Positions 34,431 through 50,155 of a stretch of DNA of 64,000 bases are shown here, piece by piece. The position numbers were made by a program, and so were the translations under genes. Under the pieces are notes generated by a model, which saw only the letters and a program-made list of their open reading frames with translations, made no database searches and was not told the origin of the DNA. The DNA comes from Alisma plantago-aquatica (lineage: Eukaryota > Streptophyta > Magnoliopsida > Alismatales > Alismataceae). The stretch's first letter is position 1, and the number at the start of each line of letters is the position of its first letter. The stretch covers positions 265,591,001 through 265,655,000 of the forward strand of contig OY856414.1 of the NCBI GenBank assembly GCA_963693085.1. Reading direction: 5' to 3'.

Positions 34431-37400
34431 ATATGGTTTCTTAATACAACTTGGTTGCCCCAAAAATCTACTTAAAATGCATTAACTAATTACAGATGAA
34501 CCTTTCATGTAGTTTGCCATGGCCATAGATCCATCATCGTTAGTAATTAGGTGATGGTGAAATGGGTTCTCTTGTGAGTTAACCCAGAGCGCATACTGTT
34601 AAATATGTGGGATTTCTCCTAGCCGAAAATAGGAGGATTAGAGTGCAACTGTGGTTGTGGACTCAAGATGTGTATAGGAGCATGGTGATCAGGCCCATGG
34701 CTCAGTATGAAGGAGCATGAATGCGTTCATGGCTCAGGAGCACGGTGAATAGGCCCGTGGCTCATGATAAAAATGGTAGACTGCATGAGCTAGCCCTGTG
34801 GCTGAGGCTACTCAAGCAAGAGACTGTGGTCCTGCTTTGGTTAACATGCACTGACCACGAAGAGGTGAGGTCATGGAGTATGGCTCTCCCAGTGATCTTG
34901 TATGGCACCAGTTTTGGGCTTTGCAGCCAAAGGTTGGATTTGAGTGGGACGACTCACTTCCTCAGGGCATAATAAATTTTAATCCATCCATATAGAATAT
35001 ATTTCTTAAGGCAAAACACGGAACATTGGTTGCGGCCTTTCTTGTATAGTTGCTCTAGTTATATCTTGCAACTTATTTGTATACTTTTCATACCTTATGA
35101 TAAATTCTTATAAAGCTTATCTTGTCAATTATGTCCCATAAAGAATGCTTGTTATATGCCTCCTGGATATGTTTGGTAAGATTGTTAATAAAGTTAGCTT
35201 TGCTCAGTATGCTGCTCCTATAATCTGCTTATACCCGTTATCTGGGATCATAATAAAGTTGGTAGCGGGTTATGTTTCTCATTGGGACTGTGTGTCTCAC
35301 CCTGGTGGTTAATAACATTTTTTGAGGTGGATGTGCCTAGCGAGATGAAGATCATGTGGCTACGGATGATATGCAGAGGTATCATACCCAGTGGAATAGA
35401 TAGTGTCTAGCAGTAGAGTCCTATGTGTCATCCATATACACTCAGGTCTTGGGGAAGCTTTTTGATGTTTCTTGTATTACGATCAATGTACGGTTTTCAG
35501 TTTATGTATCTTGATGTAAATCAACATGTGGAACAGTTATTTAATGTAATGAGATGATGGGAAATTATGTTGTAGAACCTTAGAAATATGTTATGAAAAG
35601 AAAAGTGTTGGATCAAATATTATATGTCTCATCTTGTGGTGCTCATTGTAAATCAGTTTTAATTTCCCATGATTTTTAGTAATCCGTTGGTTAGCATGTA
35701 ATCGTGTTTTGTTGAGGATGGGGTGTTTCATTAAGTAAGTTAAAAGTAATAAGGGAATTGATACATCAAGACATGATAAATATCACATCCAGTACCTCAA
35801 AGTTGATACACTTTGATGCACCTCAAATCCAATATACTTGGATGAGTAAAACATGATGGGTGTCATGTCAATTATTACATCAAGATGTAATAAGTTAAAT
35901 ACACTTTGATAAGTGTAGGCTATATACCTTGAGAAAGGGTTAATCCAAGTTAATGAAGTATGATGTAATCAATATCCTAGTGAGGATGAGAGAGAAACTC
36001 ATACTTTGTGTTGATCATCATTTAATGATAAAAGATGAGAATAAATAAGTATGATTGAATACTTATGATATCAAAGTATGCTCCTAGATGCGTGGAGCAA
36101 TGAATTAGGGTTTGGATTAATAATATGAACATGAAAACCTATTCAGCTATAAAGGAAAACTCTAATCCTAATGATGGGAAGGTTGTAATTTTCTTATTGG
36201 ATAAGCCTTGTAAGGCATGTTAAATACTTGTATAAAAAGTATAATGATGAATGGCCTTGTGAGCCATGTGAATAAGTGGTTTCCTAGTGAGAGGTGACTA
36301 GATGTGCAATGGCCTTGTGAGCCATGTGAATAAGTTGTTGCCTAGTGAGAGGTGACAAGATGTGCAATGGCCTTGTGAGACATGTGAGATGCTTGTGCAA
36401 CATGTATTATGTATACCTTAGTCTGAGGACCTAGAGGTATTAGTTACCTGATAAGTGGTAACAATGTTCAGTGATGAACTAAGGGTTTGAATACCCAGAT
36501 CTAATAATCATGATGATAATGTTAAGGGATGAGAATTCCCACTAATGAGATAAGGGATTGAGATCCTAAATGTTATATGTGTTTTAAAGATTTGAAATGT
36601 ACTTGATAGATGTATTATACCTTTCTTTGTAGCATCGGTTATAATAATTCTTGTTTGAAACTTGACTGATGCTAAAAGACACGGTAATGCACTTAATTAA
36701 TCAAGTGGAATCTTATCATGTAGTGCCCTAACTATAGATCCATCAATGTCAGAATTTACTGAATGGTGAAACGGGTTGCTCTGCGGAATAACCTGGAGGG
36801 CATATTTTTTAATATGTGGGAGTGATGGGTGCGAATATCCTTACGCCCTAATGTGGGATTGATGTGAGATAAACATGAAATCTCTCAATCCTCCATTATA
36901 TATGTCGGGATGGATGTATCATGAATCTCTCGATGATGATGAAGGCAGGGGATGGATAATTGAGATCTCCCCAAAGAGAGTGCAGTTGACATTGTAGCTC
37001 TATAGCAAAGTTGCCAGTATACCCTGGAAAGATATTTAGCAGTGACACGAGATGTCCTGCATGTGGTCTCGTACTGAGCGAGACATATGTGGTCATGGAG
37101 TCCAGCTCTTCCATTGACCTTGTATGGAACTGATTCTTTACGCCATTGTGGTCAGTTGGAGTATGAGCGGTATACCTCATCTCCTCAGGTCATAAGTGTG
37201 CTTGAAAAATGTAATCAGCCATGTAGCATATCTGCTTAAGGGTCGAATACGAGAAACATTGATTGATGCGCAATTCAGTTATACATCTTAGTTGATAGAT
37301 GATATTTATGTTTCTTTACATTCCTTGCAAAGCAGAGAGATGATTTATAACTCTACCATGGGTAGATGCAATGTTCTCCTTAAGAAAGGATATTACTTCA

Positions 37401-37980
37401 TTCTATTCATACGGTGAATTATCCTGCATGTTAATATAAAAAGAACCTCTGCTCAGTTTATAAATGCTTAATCTATGATAAAAATATGGTCGACGGAGAG
37501 TTATATCTCTCGCTGGGACAATTGTCTCACCATGTGGGATCCACATTTTTTAGGTGGACATGCATGAGGTGGCGAAGATCTTTCTGCAGAGGAGGAATAA
37601 CAGTTGTGGCAGTAGTGACAGCTCAGGTTGAGTGTATTGTATGTCGTGTCTTGTAAATAGAAGTCCTATGTGTCGTCTTTGTACTCTCAGTTCCTTGGAG
37701 TTGGTTCGTACTAGTTTCATGAATGATCTGAGATTTTGGCTTGAATGCCTCGAGGTTTTATGTTGCTCTAGTATGTGTTTTGATAGAGCAACTGTTATAT
37801 GTTGTCCTTAAGATGAGATGTTGTACAATGTAATCATGATATGTATGAGTTTTAGATCTTTCAGTAAGAGTTTTCTGGAAAAGGATCTCCTTACAAAACA
37901 GTTTTAAATTTTAGTGATTTTTGTTAATCCGCTTATTATGATTATTCCGCTTAATTAGTAACGGTTTGTTTTTCGGTTTG
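34431..37980 (+). repeat. Two degenerate copies of an LTR-like block
   Basis: A block of about 1.2 kb near 34500-35720 recurs, diverged, near 36700-37950. Shared landmarks in the same order are: ATAGATCCATCA then a TATGTGGGA segment; CTTGTATGG with CCTCAGG.CATAA; and a GGGAC..TGTCTCACC segment followed by TTTTTTGAGGTGGA or TTTTTTAGGTGGA. The spacing is about 2.2 kb. No coding frame is recognisable. They look like two decayed LTRs or a tandem duplication. The 900 bases between them hold a 58-bp tandem repeat and nothing else I can name. Confidence 0.55.
36250..36400. repeat. 58-bp tandem repeat, about 2.5 copies
   Basis: AATGGCCTTGTGAGCCATGTG starts at 36250, 36308 and 36366, an exact 58-base step. 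Each full unit includes CCTAGTGAGAGGTGAC. The third unit decays after about 30 bases. Confidence 0.85.
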
Positions 37981-38099
37981 ATGTCGGTCATTTCAATGAG
38001 TCTGGAATGGATGGCCCGGATGCTCACAACCCTCCTAGGGGTGTCCCATAAAATCCACCTGGGGGAGTTCCACAACAACCCAACCGCTCCATGAGTACT

Positions 38100-40190
38100 T
38101 CACCTCAGAGAACTACAACTCCCCAATCGCCACCCTTGTAGACCAAATGCTGGGTCAACAATACTCCATTCCACCATCCCTTCTTGGACTCCTTCCCACT
38201 TACTATAGGATGGAGAATGAAAATCCCTACCACCACATATATGCTTTTCTTAAAACTTGCTCAACCTTCCATACCCCAGCCGCTACGGATGATTCTATAC
38301 AGAGGACCCTTTTTCCTTTCTCCCTAAAGGAAAAGCAAAAGAGTGGTATATGTCCAAGCCCAACCTAGTCACATGGGTGGCAGTGAAGAATGAATTCCTC
38401 AAGAAGTTCTATCCGATAGCAAAGTCGACTCAGATGCAAAGGTGCATCACCTCCTTTACCCAGAGGGAGAGTGAACCCTTCCATGAAGCTTGGGAATGAT
38501 TTTAGAAGCTCATGTGTGACTTCCCTCATTATGAAGTACCTCTATGGCAGCTTGTGTAGATGTTCTACATCGAGATGGTTGAGCTGAGTTAGACTATTGT
38601 CGATTCCTATGGAGGCACATTCATGGAAAAGCCATTGGAGGAGTCTTAGCCCCTATTTGAGCATCTAGCTGAGAACTCCCGCCACTGAGCTTTAAGTAAA
38701 GGGAACACTATGACCGGAACTACATTCCTCCTCCCCCTCCTACAGCTCCGGTTAGAACAAAAGCCAACCCCAAAATGATGAAGATGACGGATGACATGAT
38801 GAGCATGATGAAGAAATAAGCTAGAGGTTCTTCTAGCCAATCTACCATGGCAGTTGATTTTGTTGACGAAGAAGTGAATGCTTTGCATGCTTTTGGAAAC
38901 TAGAACAATCAAGGTCCTATATCCAACTCTTATACTCCAAAATGGAGGTATGATCCTAAATTCTCTTGGAACAACAAAATGAAGAGGGGCAAGGATAGCC
39001 AAGGCAACATCAAGGCCCTATGTACACTTCTAAGTTTGAAGATGAGGTGCTTGGGAGGATAAGGAGCCTTGATGAAGTGAATAAATATGTCTCTTCTAAT
39101 TGGCAAAAAACTAGCTCTCTTGAACAAAGACTTGATAAAATTTCCCTCTCACTTGCTCACCATGAGGAAGGAAGACTTTGTGCACAACCCAAGGCTAATC
39201 CTAATAATGACATTGGTTCCATGGGCACTCCTCAAGGTGCATACCTCCCTCCGCCAATCCAAGTTCCCTCACTGCAACAATACCAAGGACCACCTAACCC
39301 ATATACTTCCCCGCCTCCACTACCTCCATTTAACTTTCAATACACTCCACCTCCACCCAACTCATACCAACAAACCTCTCTGCAATATCACCCTGATTCA
39401 CAACCACCACAATCTCAGTTGCAATACATCCTCCAAAACCCAAATCCCCCACACCCAAGACCACCACCACCTCAATAGACAAAAATGCCACCACAAGCTT
39501 CTTCTTCTACAACCCATGAGCATGTGAATGTGGTGATAGTATTGAGAAGTGGTAGGACCTTAGAACAACTACAAGACACTTTTTTTGATAGTGCAATCAG
39601 TGATGACAAAATTGATATTGTGATTAAAGATGATGATACTGATATTTAGGTTGAGGATACTTTGATAGGAACCCAGATTGATATTGAGATGCAAAGAGAT
39701 GATTCTATGATTTATGTGATACCGATTGATGATTCTATTGATTTGAGCCAGTCGGGATCACAACTCCCACCTTTCCCAGATGCACTTGAGGAACCATCCA
39801 TTGAAAAGAGGAAGAAAAACACAATGAAGACATTATGGAAAATTTTAAGCATGTGAAGATCAAAATTTCATTGCTTCATGCAATTAAGAAAATCCCATCC
39901 TATGACAAGTTCTTGAAAGATTTTTACACATTCAAGAGGAGAACAATAGGAAGAACACCAAGGAAAGTCAAGCTCACTGAGCAAGTGAGCTCAATTTTAC
40001 AACACACCATGCCAAGAAAAAGGAAATATTGTGACACTCCCATCATCTCTTGCTACATTGGAGCACACCGCATAGACTAAGCTCTTCTTGACTTGGGTTC
40101 TAGTGTGAATCTAATTATGTATGATGTGTTTATTGAACTACAAATGGGACAACTGGATCCAGCTCACTACACCTTGCAACTAACTAAAGG
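38100..40190 (+). pseudogene. Relict Ty3/gypsy gag-protease
   Basis: This is a heavily broken plant Athila/Tat-like gag on the plus strand. Recognisable parts are ENPYHHIYAFLKTC and RTLFPFSLKEK near 38220-38335, FLKKFYPI near 38395, a proline/glutamine-rich stretch at 39240-39470, then LLHAIKKIPSYDKFLKDFY at about 39865. The protease region follows with LLDLGSSVNLIMYDVF near 40083-40135, where the usual DxG is D-L-G. Many stops and frame changes occur. Homology ends near 40190, with no pol and no LTR recognised. It is older than the Athila element at 10163-34430 and not part of it. Confidence 0.8.
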
Positions 40191-41216
40191 GAAGGAAAGA
40201 GAAGAGAGGGGAAGGAAGGACAGGGAGGAGACACTTATGTTAGTGTGTTTAGTTAGCAGAGGAGGGGAAGTGAAGGAAAATATGAAAAATAATGTAAATA
40301 TATAACAAAATCATAGTGACGTTGGAACATTGTTGATTTAAAAAAATATTTTTATATATAATAATATGTTTATATATTTATTAATAGACATCATTTTACA
40401 AAAATACATTCACAAAAGCGTAGAGAACAAATAAGACTGTCAATCATTTCTGGATGGCAAAGTCTATAAATCTAAAAATAAATTATTAGATGCAGATAAA
40501 TACAACATATTATTTTATTTATTCTGTGTTGAAAGCACCATAAAAGATATTTTTTTAATAAAAGTGAGAATTTGAGTTTTTATATATTTAAAATTGTGGC
40601 TAAGAAGTAGTTTCCTTATATTTTTGCATTCATAACAATTTTTTCCTCCATGAGACATAATTTCTGTCTCCAACACATTTTCTCTAATTATTTGTATTTT
40701 ATTTTTAATTTTTATGTTTGTGTAATAATCTTAAAATTTTCAACTTTTCTAAAAAATAAATTTTTAAAGTTTCCTTCTATGTTATATATAAAATTATATA
40801 TTAGTTTCTTATTTTATTTTTATTTTTTCACTGAAAAGTTTTCTCCAAATTTTATCTAATACTTCTCCATTATTCCATATGTCCAACCGGATGAGTTAGC
40901 ACTGTTCTTACATATTACTTTTCTATACACATTAGTTGTGAGCTATCTTGAATTTTTTTCGCAAGATTATTTATACTTTGTCTCTATTTTATATTTTTCT
41001 CTGACCTTTCTAATATAATTCTCGTTGAGTCTTTTTCATTCCCATTATCTCAACTCCGATTACTAGGTTGGAAAGAATGGGAGAGAAGTGGCTGAAAATA
41101 CATTTAGTTTGTTCCCCTCCGCTTCATCCCCCTCCCTTCCCCATCAATTAGTCCAACCAAACAGCCCATCTTCTTCCCCTCCCCTCCATTTACAACGTAC
41201 CAAACATGCCTTAGCT
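40191..41216. mobile_element. Possible old inverted-repeat (fold-back) element
   Basis: The left end holds GTGTTTAGTTAGC near 40238 with a purine-rich GGGGAAGG stretch. The right end, read on the minus strand near 41210-41090, holds TGTTTGGTTGGA with GGGGAGGGGAAG and GGGGAAGGGAGG. The two ends are loosely inverted. The interior is very AT-rich and non-coding. Similarity is imperfect and I cannot define a target duplication. Confidence 0.3.
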
Positions 41217-42123
41217 AAACAAAGATACTCAATTTGATTAAAGACTTTTTTTTTGAGTTAGAAGAGATATTAAGTCTCCCCCTCCCTCAAAGAGTGTGTC
41301 AGAACCTAAATAACCGTAAAAGTGGTAAATAATATATACCACGAGAAGTTCGAATCTGAACTTCTTGGAGAGGACCTACCATGCTCCACTACCCGCACTA
41401 CGTTAAAAACTAAAATTTGAAAATACATAATTGTAACTAAAAGTAACCTAGAACCGTGCAGCCCATGATGGTGGAGCAACGAATAGGCCATCAGTAAGTA
41501 CCACTTTTTTAGTTTCTTAGATATTAATGTTACTATAGATAGGCTCCAACTTTGCCAAGTATATGTGGTTTACGTTTTAATCAAACCAGAAGCTTCTATA
41601 CACTACCACACGCCCCCCCCCCCCCCCCCCCCCCCATATATATATATATATTATATCCCAAAAGATTAAACTGCACTAGCAAATTATGGTAGCTCAATAC
41701 CACATATAATTTACATCAGCAACATAATCTACATCTTATGAATCAAAGTTCGTGTGGAAGAGGCACGGTAGTTTTTAGAAACAAGCGTCCGTCAAAACCC
41801 AAGCTTTAGTTAAAATGGCATGCCTTCGTCGCTTTCCAAGAATCCGACTAATCCGTTTAAGAAAGAAAAAACAACCATCTCCGGCCGGCGCTCTCTGTAC
41901 AGGGGGAGATGAGGGCGAGCGGCGACTAGGATCTGAGATCCACACTCTTCCCGTCTGGTGCTCTTGAGAAACCACCATCGCAACCTCCCAGATCCGTACT
42001 TTGTCCAGAGAAGTCCCCCCTTCTCTGAACTGTAGCGGATTTTGGATCGACTCAGTCGTCGGCTCTTCCCCACCCGGCTGAGCTGGGACGTCCCCGGGTG
42101 GCCGCCGTGGGGCGTCAGCCGCT
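41217..42123 (+). promoter_or_regulatory. Upstream region of the GAUT10-like gene
   Basis: This is the only sequence between the repeats and the host gene start. It becomes GC-rich from about 41880, which probably marks the 5' leader. A C23 run followed by (TA)n lies at 41613-41650. No certain TATA box can be chosen because of the TA tract. The minus-strand frames here (up to 159 codons) overlap exon 1 and match nothing known. Confidence 0.5.
41613..41635 (+). repeat. C23 homopolymer followed by (TA)n
   Basis: Twenty-three consecutive C residues are followed at once by ATATATATATATAT. The minus strand has a G23 run, which could fold as a G-quadruplex. Length may be a sequencing or assembly artefact. 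Confidence 0.8.
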
Positions 42124-44951
42124 ATGATGATAGGCGCCAGGGATGGGGCGAGGCGCAAAGGCGGCGACTTCCGGCGGCTTGGGCGGAGGAGATGGTGGCT
42201 CGCCAGGGACTGCGGCTGGTGGGCTTGGCTTGCCGTCGGTGGAATGGCCATCATGCTCCTGTTTGTGATTCTTCGCCGAGACGATCCAGGTTCCGAGAGG
42301 GCACAACCGTTGATATCTCAGGTCACTATCATTATTACTCAAAGCTCAACTGCCCTTCGCCTTGTGACTAGTCTGGGATTGCTTTCTTATGTTGACTGCT
42401 GAGCAGGTGGAATAGTTTGAGTTGCCTGCCGCCTAGTTTTTACCATCCGAACTTGTATGACTTCTAACAGTGTCCGCAATGACTGAGATACCGGCTGGAA
42501 TCATATAAAATCTGTGAAAACCCAAAACGATGTTGGGCAGAATTGAATGGCAGACGAATACCTCCATCTCCTCAACCCGTGCCTTTGTACTGAGAACATT
42601 CGAATCTTGGTTTTATGTGACCTGAGAATACTGACACGAATCACTCCATAACTGATTGCGTGACTACGGTTAGCCTGCTTGAATATGCCTTTTATTAGTT
42701 AATCATATAACCAAAACGTTGGTTGCTTGTAGCTGAGAATGCATATCCTTAACTAGAAACATGTCATGTTTGCGTCTGGATCTTGGTTTGCCCGCATGAA
42801 AGATAGCATGAACCAGTTTAGATGTGAGAACAATGTAATCCTAATCTAGCGGAGCCTGAGTTGCATTTTTTTCGAGCTCATGCTTATCAGTGTCCTCTTC
42901 ATTTTGGACCTTTGAATTACTCACCAAACATTCTCTCAGGAGTGATAACTATTCACTAAAATTCTCTACTAGCGGAACCATTCATTTGGTGGTGTGCTGA
43001 AAATCCCTCTGGTATCAGTTAAGGGGGACTATAGCTTTGTTTGAATACCGTTTCTGGCATCAGGACATTTTCTTCTACTGCAATAGGATGTGCCCCCAAT
43101 AAGCTTGACTATTGGATTTGCTTCTGACGAAAAGAGACTTATAAAACTGGGCTTGTTATACATCATATTCTTGTAGTATTAGTTTTGTTAATGTTTCTGG
43201 TGTCTGCACTTCATATTTACTGCAATTGGATGTGTTCCCAAAAAGCTTCAGTACCCAATTTTCATACAAGGAAAAGAGAAATGGTAAACGGTTTGTTTAT
43301 GAATAAATGTTTCTTAACATCATAGAAGGAAACTACATGTGTTTCTAGCTAAATTGCACCCAATGTAAAATGGCATGTTCCTTTTCTGAACTCTACCTAA
43401 CAGACCATAAGTGTTCATCAACCGACTACTCCACTGAGGTAGTTGTGTTTTAATACTACAGATATTCTCTGTTTTGACATATAAATTTTTTATGTACAGA
43501 AGCCTTACCAGCCCAGAAGCGTTACTGATGGACTGAACATCACTGAAGAAATGATCAGCCCTGATTCTGTCACTAGACAGTTGATGGACCAGATTTTTCT
43601 TGCAAAAACTTTTGTGTTTGTGGCGAAAGAAAGTAACAATCTTCAGTTTGCATGGGAATTGAGCTCCCAGATTCGAAAGTCGCAGGCACTTCTTTCAAGT
43701 GCAGCAACTAGGCAGTCCCCATTGAGCGTTGATGAATCGGAAACTGCGATACGCGATATGGCTGTTTTGATTTACCAGGCTCACCAGCTCCACTATGACA
43801 GCACAACCATGATGCTGAAATTTAAAGGACGGGTCCAAACCCTTGAAGAAAATGCAAATGCAGAGAAAGAAAAGAGTATAAAATATGGCCAAATAGCTGC
43901 TGAAGAAGTCCCAAAAGGTTTGTATTGTCTCGGCACCCGGCTAACCATGGAGTGGTACAGAAATGCAAATATTCGCAAAAAGCTGGTTGACAATGGGAAG
44001 CAAATGGTGGACAAGCTAAAAGACAATAGCCTGTACCACTATTGCGTCTTTTCCGACAATGTTCTTGCTGCATCTGTTGTGGTCAATTCCACTGCAACCA
44101 ACTCAAAATACCCAGAGCGGGTTGTCTTCCATCTTGTCACTGATGAGGTGAATCATCTAGCAATGAGAACATGGTTTACAGTAAACAGCTATCGAGGGGC
44201 TACTATAGAGATCCAGAAAGTTGAGGATTTCCACTGGCTCAATGCCTCCTATGTGCCAGTTCTTAAGCAGCTTCAAGATGCTGATACCAAAAACTTCTAC
44301 TTCTCTGGTGGTGGGGGTGGCAAGATTCCCGTTAAATTCCGGAACCCAAAGTACCTGTCCTTGTTAAACCATTTGAGATTTTATCTTCCAGAAGTTTATC
44401 CTTCATTAAACAAGATAGTATTTCTTGATGATGATGTAGTGGTTCAGAAGGATCCATCCGGGCTGTTCGCTATCAATCTAAATGGAAACGTGATGGGTGC
44501 TGTTGAAACCTGCATGGAGACCTTCCACAGGTTTCACAAGTACCTGAATCACTCCCACCCTCTAATACGGAAGCACTTCGACCCTGATGCATGTGGATGG
44601 GCCTTTGGCATGAATGTCATTGATTTGAAAGAATGGCGGAAGCGGAATGTCACAGGAATCTACCATTACTGGCAAGAACGAAATGCTGACCATACTCTAT
44701 GGCAGCTCGGCTCACTTCCACCTGGGTTATTGGCCTTTTATGGACTAGTTGAGGCATTAGATCCGAAATGGCACATTTTGGGTCTGGGATACTCGACTGT
44801 GGATGCAGCATTAATAAGGGAAGGTGTTGTAATCCATTGGAACGGTAACCAGAAGCCTTGGCTCAAAATTGCTAATGAGAAGTACAAAGGGTTGTGGGAC
44901 AAGTATGTTAACTATGCACACCCATTTTTGCAGAGGTGCAATATCCACTGA
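42124..44951 (+). CDS. GAUT10: GAUT10-like galacturonosyltransferase (GT8), two coding exons
   Basis: A Golgi type II membrane enzyme of the GAUT family, which transfers galacturonic acid from UDP-GalA in pectin (homogalacturonan) synthesis. Exon 1 is 42124-42321 (66 codons, ends CAG/gtcact). Exon 2 is 43500-44951 (cag/AAGCCT), both in phase 0, giving 549 residues, close to the roughly 535 of Arabidopsis GAUT10. A short basic tail (RRLGRRR) precedes a membrane segment at about residues 32-50. Then come the stem and the GT8 domain: DDD at 376-378 in IVFLDDDVVVQKD, GWAFGMNV at 432-439, PPGLLAFYG, LGLGYS and HWNGNQKPWLK with metal-binding His at 512. Similarity to GAUT10 is strong from NLQFAWELSSQIR onward. 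A second ATG follows directly at 42127. No lesion is seen, so the gene looks functional. Confidence 0.93.
42322..43499 (+). other. Intron of the GAUT10-like gene
   Basis: 1178 bases, GT at 42322 and TATGTACAG before exon 2. It joins phase 0 codons so that ...PLISQ runs into KPYQPRSVTDGLNITEE, which aligns with the GAUT10 stem region. I see no repeat or gene inside. Confidence 0.85.
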
Positions 44952-46414
<1,463 letters not shown>

Positions 46415-46416
<2 letters not shown>

Positions 46417-46804
46417 AGGCTAGAATACACTCGAGTGTATCTGAAGCGGAATACACTCAAGTAGTTTTTCATGATGCTATATTTTTTTTTGAAAATCTAA
46501 TCCATTGGTCTTCTTAAACATCTAGTGAACAACTCATATGCAAAATTTGAACACATTTGGATATGTATAGCTCATGTTATGAAGACCGCGAAATTATGTA
46601 TTTCAAATTAGTTTCACGTGTCGATTTTGTTGCCCTTGGATGAGTGACTTACACTCATCCAAATGGGCTCAAAATTTGTATGTAGCATAGTTATAGTATG
46701 ACGGTGAAGATCAACGGTTTATATTTTGAAAAAAATAGTCGTGATATGCAAACACACTTGAGTGTATTCGTGCGATCCGTACACTCGAGTGTATTCTAGC
46801 CTGA
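46415..46804 (+). mobile_element. Microsatellite-flanked MITE, copy 2
   Basis: This is the fullest copy, 390 bases. It runs from TCAGGCTAGAATACACTCGA to CTCGAGTGTATTCTAGCCTGA, with terminal inverted repeats of about 24 bases that each contain the palindrome ACACTCGAGTGT. It is flanked by (TA)n on the left and (CT)n then (AT)n on the right. It is non-coding. Confidence 0.9.
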
Positions 46805-46855
<51 letters not shown>

Positions 46856-46856
<1 letters not shown>

Positions 46857-47247
46857 CAGGCTAGAATACACTCAATTGTACAAATTACACGGATACACTC
46901 AAGTGTGTTTGCATATCAAGGCTATTTTTTGTAAGATGTAAACCACTGATCTTCATTGTCATACTATAATTAGGCTACATACAAATTTTTAGCCCATTTG
47001 CACGAGTGTAAGTCACTCATCTGGGGGCAACAAAATCGATGTACAAAACTAATTTGAAATGTATGATTTTTGCGGTCTTTATAACATGACCTATAAATAT
47101 CCAAATGTGCTCAAATTTTTTATATGAGTTATTCACAAGATGATTAAGAAGATCAATGGATTAGATTTTTGAAAGAAAAAAATATTGCATCATGAAAAAC
47201 TACTTGAGTGTATTCTATTCTGAATACACTCGAGTGTATTCTAGCCT

Positions 47248-47249
<2 letters not shown>
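46856..47249 (-). mobile_element. Microsatellite-flanked MITE, copy 3 (inverted)
   Basis: This is the reverse orientation of copy 2, with the core now reading GAAAAACTACTTGAGTGTAT near its right end. It is 394 bases with the same termini, flanked by (AT)n on both sides. Confidence 0.9.
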
Positions 47250-47305
<56 letters not shown>

Positions 47306-47722
47306 TCAGGCTAGAATACACTCGAGTGTATCCGGAGCGGAATACACTCGAGTGTATCCGGAGCGGAATACACTCAAGTAGTTTTTCATGATGCAATACT
47401 TTTTTTTGAAAATCTAATCTGTTGATCTTATTAAACATCTTGTGAACAACTCATACGCAAAATTTGAGCACATTTGGATATGTATAGCTCATGTTTTGAA
47501 GACCGCAAAAATTATGCATTTCAAATTAGTTTCGCGCGTCGATTTTGTTGCCCTTGGATGAGTGACTTACACTCATCCAAATGGGCTCAAAATTTGTATG
47601 TAGCCTATTTATAGTATGACGGTGAAGATCAACGATTTACATTTTGCAAAAAATAGTCTTGATATGCAAACACACTTGAGTGTATTCGTGTGATCCGTAC
47701 ACTCGAGTGTATTCTAGCCTGA
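47306..47722 (+). mobile_element. Microsatellite-flanked MITE, copy 4
   Basis: 417 bases. Longer than copy 2 because a segment containing AATACACTCGAGTGTATCCG is duplicated next to the left terminus. It is flanked by (GA)n left and (CT)n(AT)n right. Confidence 0.9.
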
Positions 47723-47806
<84 letters not shown>

Positions 47807-47981
47807 ATATATACATGTGTATATATATACATGTGTATATATATATATACATGTATATATATATACATGTGTATATATATACATGTGTATATATATATAC
47901 ATGTGTATATATATATATATATACATGTGTGTATATATATATATATACACATGTATATAAATATATATGTATATATACATA

Positions 47982-48021
<40 letters not shown>

Positions 48022-48122
48022 TACATATATATACATATATAGATACATACATACATATATACATACATATATATACATATATATATATATATACATATAT
48101 ATACATACATATATATATATAC

Positions 48123-48167
<45 letters not shown>

Positions 48168-48277
48168 TACATACATTATATATATATACATATATATATA
48201 CATATATATATATATACATACATATAGATACATACATACATATATATATATACATATATATATATACATATAGATAC

Positions 48278-48310
<33 letters not shown>

Positions 48311-48357
48311 TATATACATATATATATACATATAGATATATATATACATATATATAC

Positions 48358-48433
<76 letters not shown>

Positions 48434-48434
48434 C
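47723..48434. repeat. About 0.7 kb compound TA microsatellite
   Basis: (CT)n, then pure (AT)n, then several hundred bases of ATACATATAT / ATGTGTATAT variants, ending in (AT)n(GA)n. Frames of 86-246 codons on both strands consist only of I, Y, C, M, V, H and T from the repeat and are not genes. Confidence 0.95.
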
Positions 48435-49260
<826 letters not shown>

Positions 49261-49346
49261 CTCTATATATGTATATATATGTATATATATGTATGTATAT
49301 ATATATATGTATATATATATGTATATGTATATATATATATGTGGAG

Positions 49347-49737
49347 TCAGGCTAGAATACACTCGAGTGTACGGATTGTGTGAATACACTCAAGTGTGTT
49401 TGCATATCAAGACTATTTTTTGCAAAATGTAAACCGTTGATCTTCACCATCATACTATAACTAGGCTACATACAAATTTTTAGCCCATTTGGATGAGTGT
49501 AAGTCACTCATCCAAGGGAAACAAAATCGACGCGCGAAACTAATTTGAAATGCATAATTTTTGTGGTCTTCATAACATGAGCTATACATAACCAAATGTG
49601 CTCAATTTTTGCGAATGAATTGTTTACAAGATGTTTAAGAAGATCAACAGAGTAGATTTTAAAAAAAAAATATTGCATCATGAAAAACTACTTGAGTGTA
49701 TTCCGCTCCGGATACACTCGAGTGTATTCTAGCCTAA
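49347..49737 (-). mobile_element. Microsatellite-flanked MITE, copy 6 (inverted)
   Basis: 391 bases, TCAGGCTAGAATACACTCGA to GTGTATTCTAGCCTAA, in the reverse orientation of copy 2. It is flanked by GTATATATATG-type repeats on both sides. Confidence 0.9.
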
Positions 49738-49961
49738 CTCTATATATATGTATATATATGTATATATATGAATATATATATATATGTATATATATATACA
49801 TATACATATATATGTATGTATATATATACATATACATATATATATATATATGTATGTATATATATACATATACATATATATATATATATGTATGTATATA
49901 TATACATATACATATATATATGTATATATATATATGAATATATATATATGTATATATATGT

Positions 49962-49993
<32 letters not shown>

Positions 49994-50155
49994 GTATGTA
50001 TATGTATATGTATATATATGTATATATATATATGTGCATACATACGTACATATGTATGTATGTATGTGTATACATACATACATACGCACGCACCTACGCA
50101 CACACACGCACGCGCGCACACTCACACATACACACACACACACATACATACATAC
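49738..50155. repeat. Compound TA/CA microsatellite
   Basis: GTATATATAT-rich sequence passes into ACATACATACGTAC and then (CA)n/(CG) mixtures from about 50050. All frames here are repeat by-products. Confidence 0.95.

Noticed and set aside
41775..42254. 159-codon minus frame over the start of the GAUT10-like gene
   Set aside because: It lies opposite the GC-rich leader and exon 1, where long chance frames are expected. The plus-strand gene explains the region.
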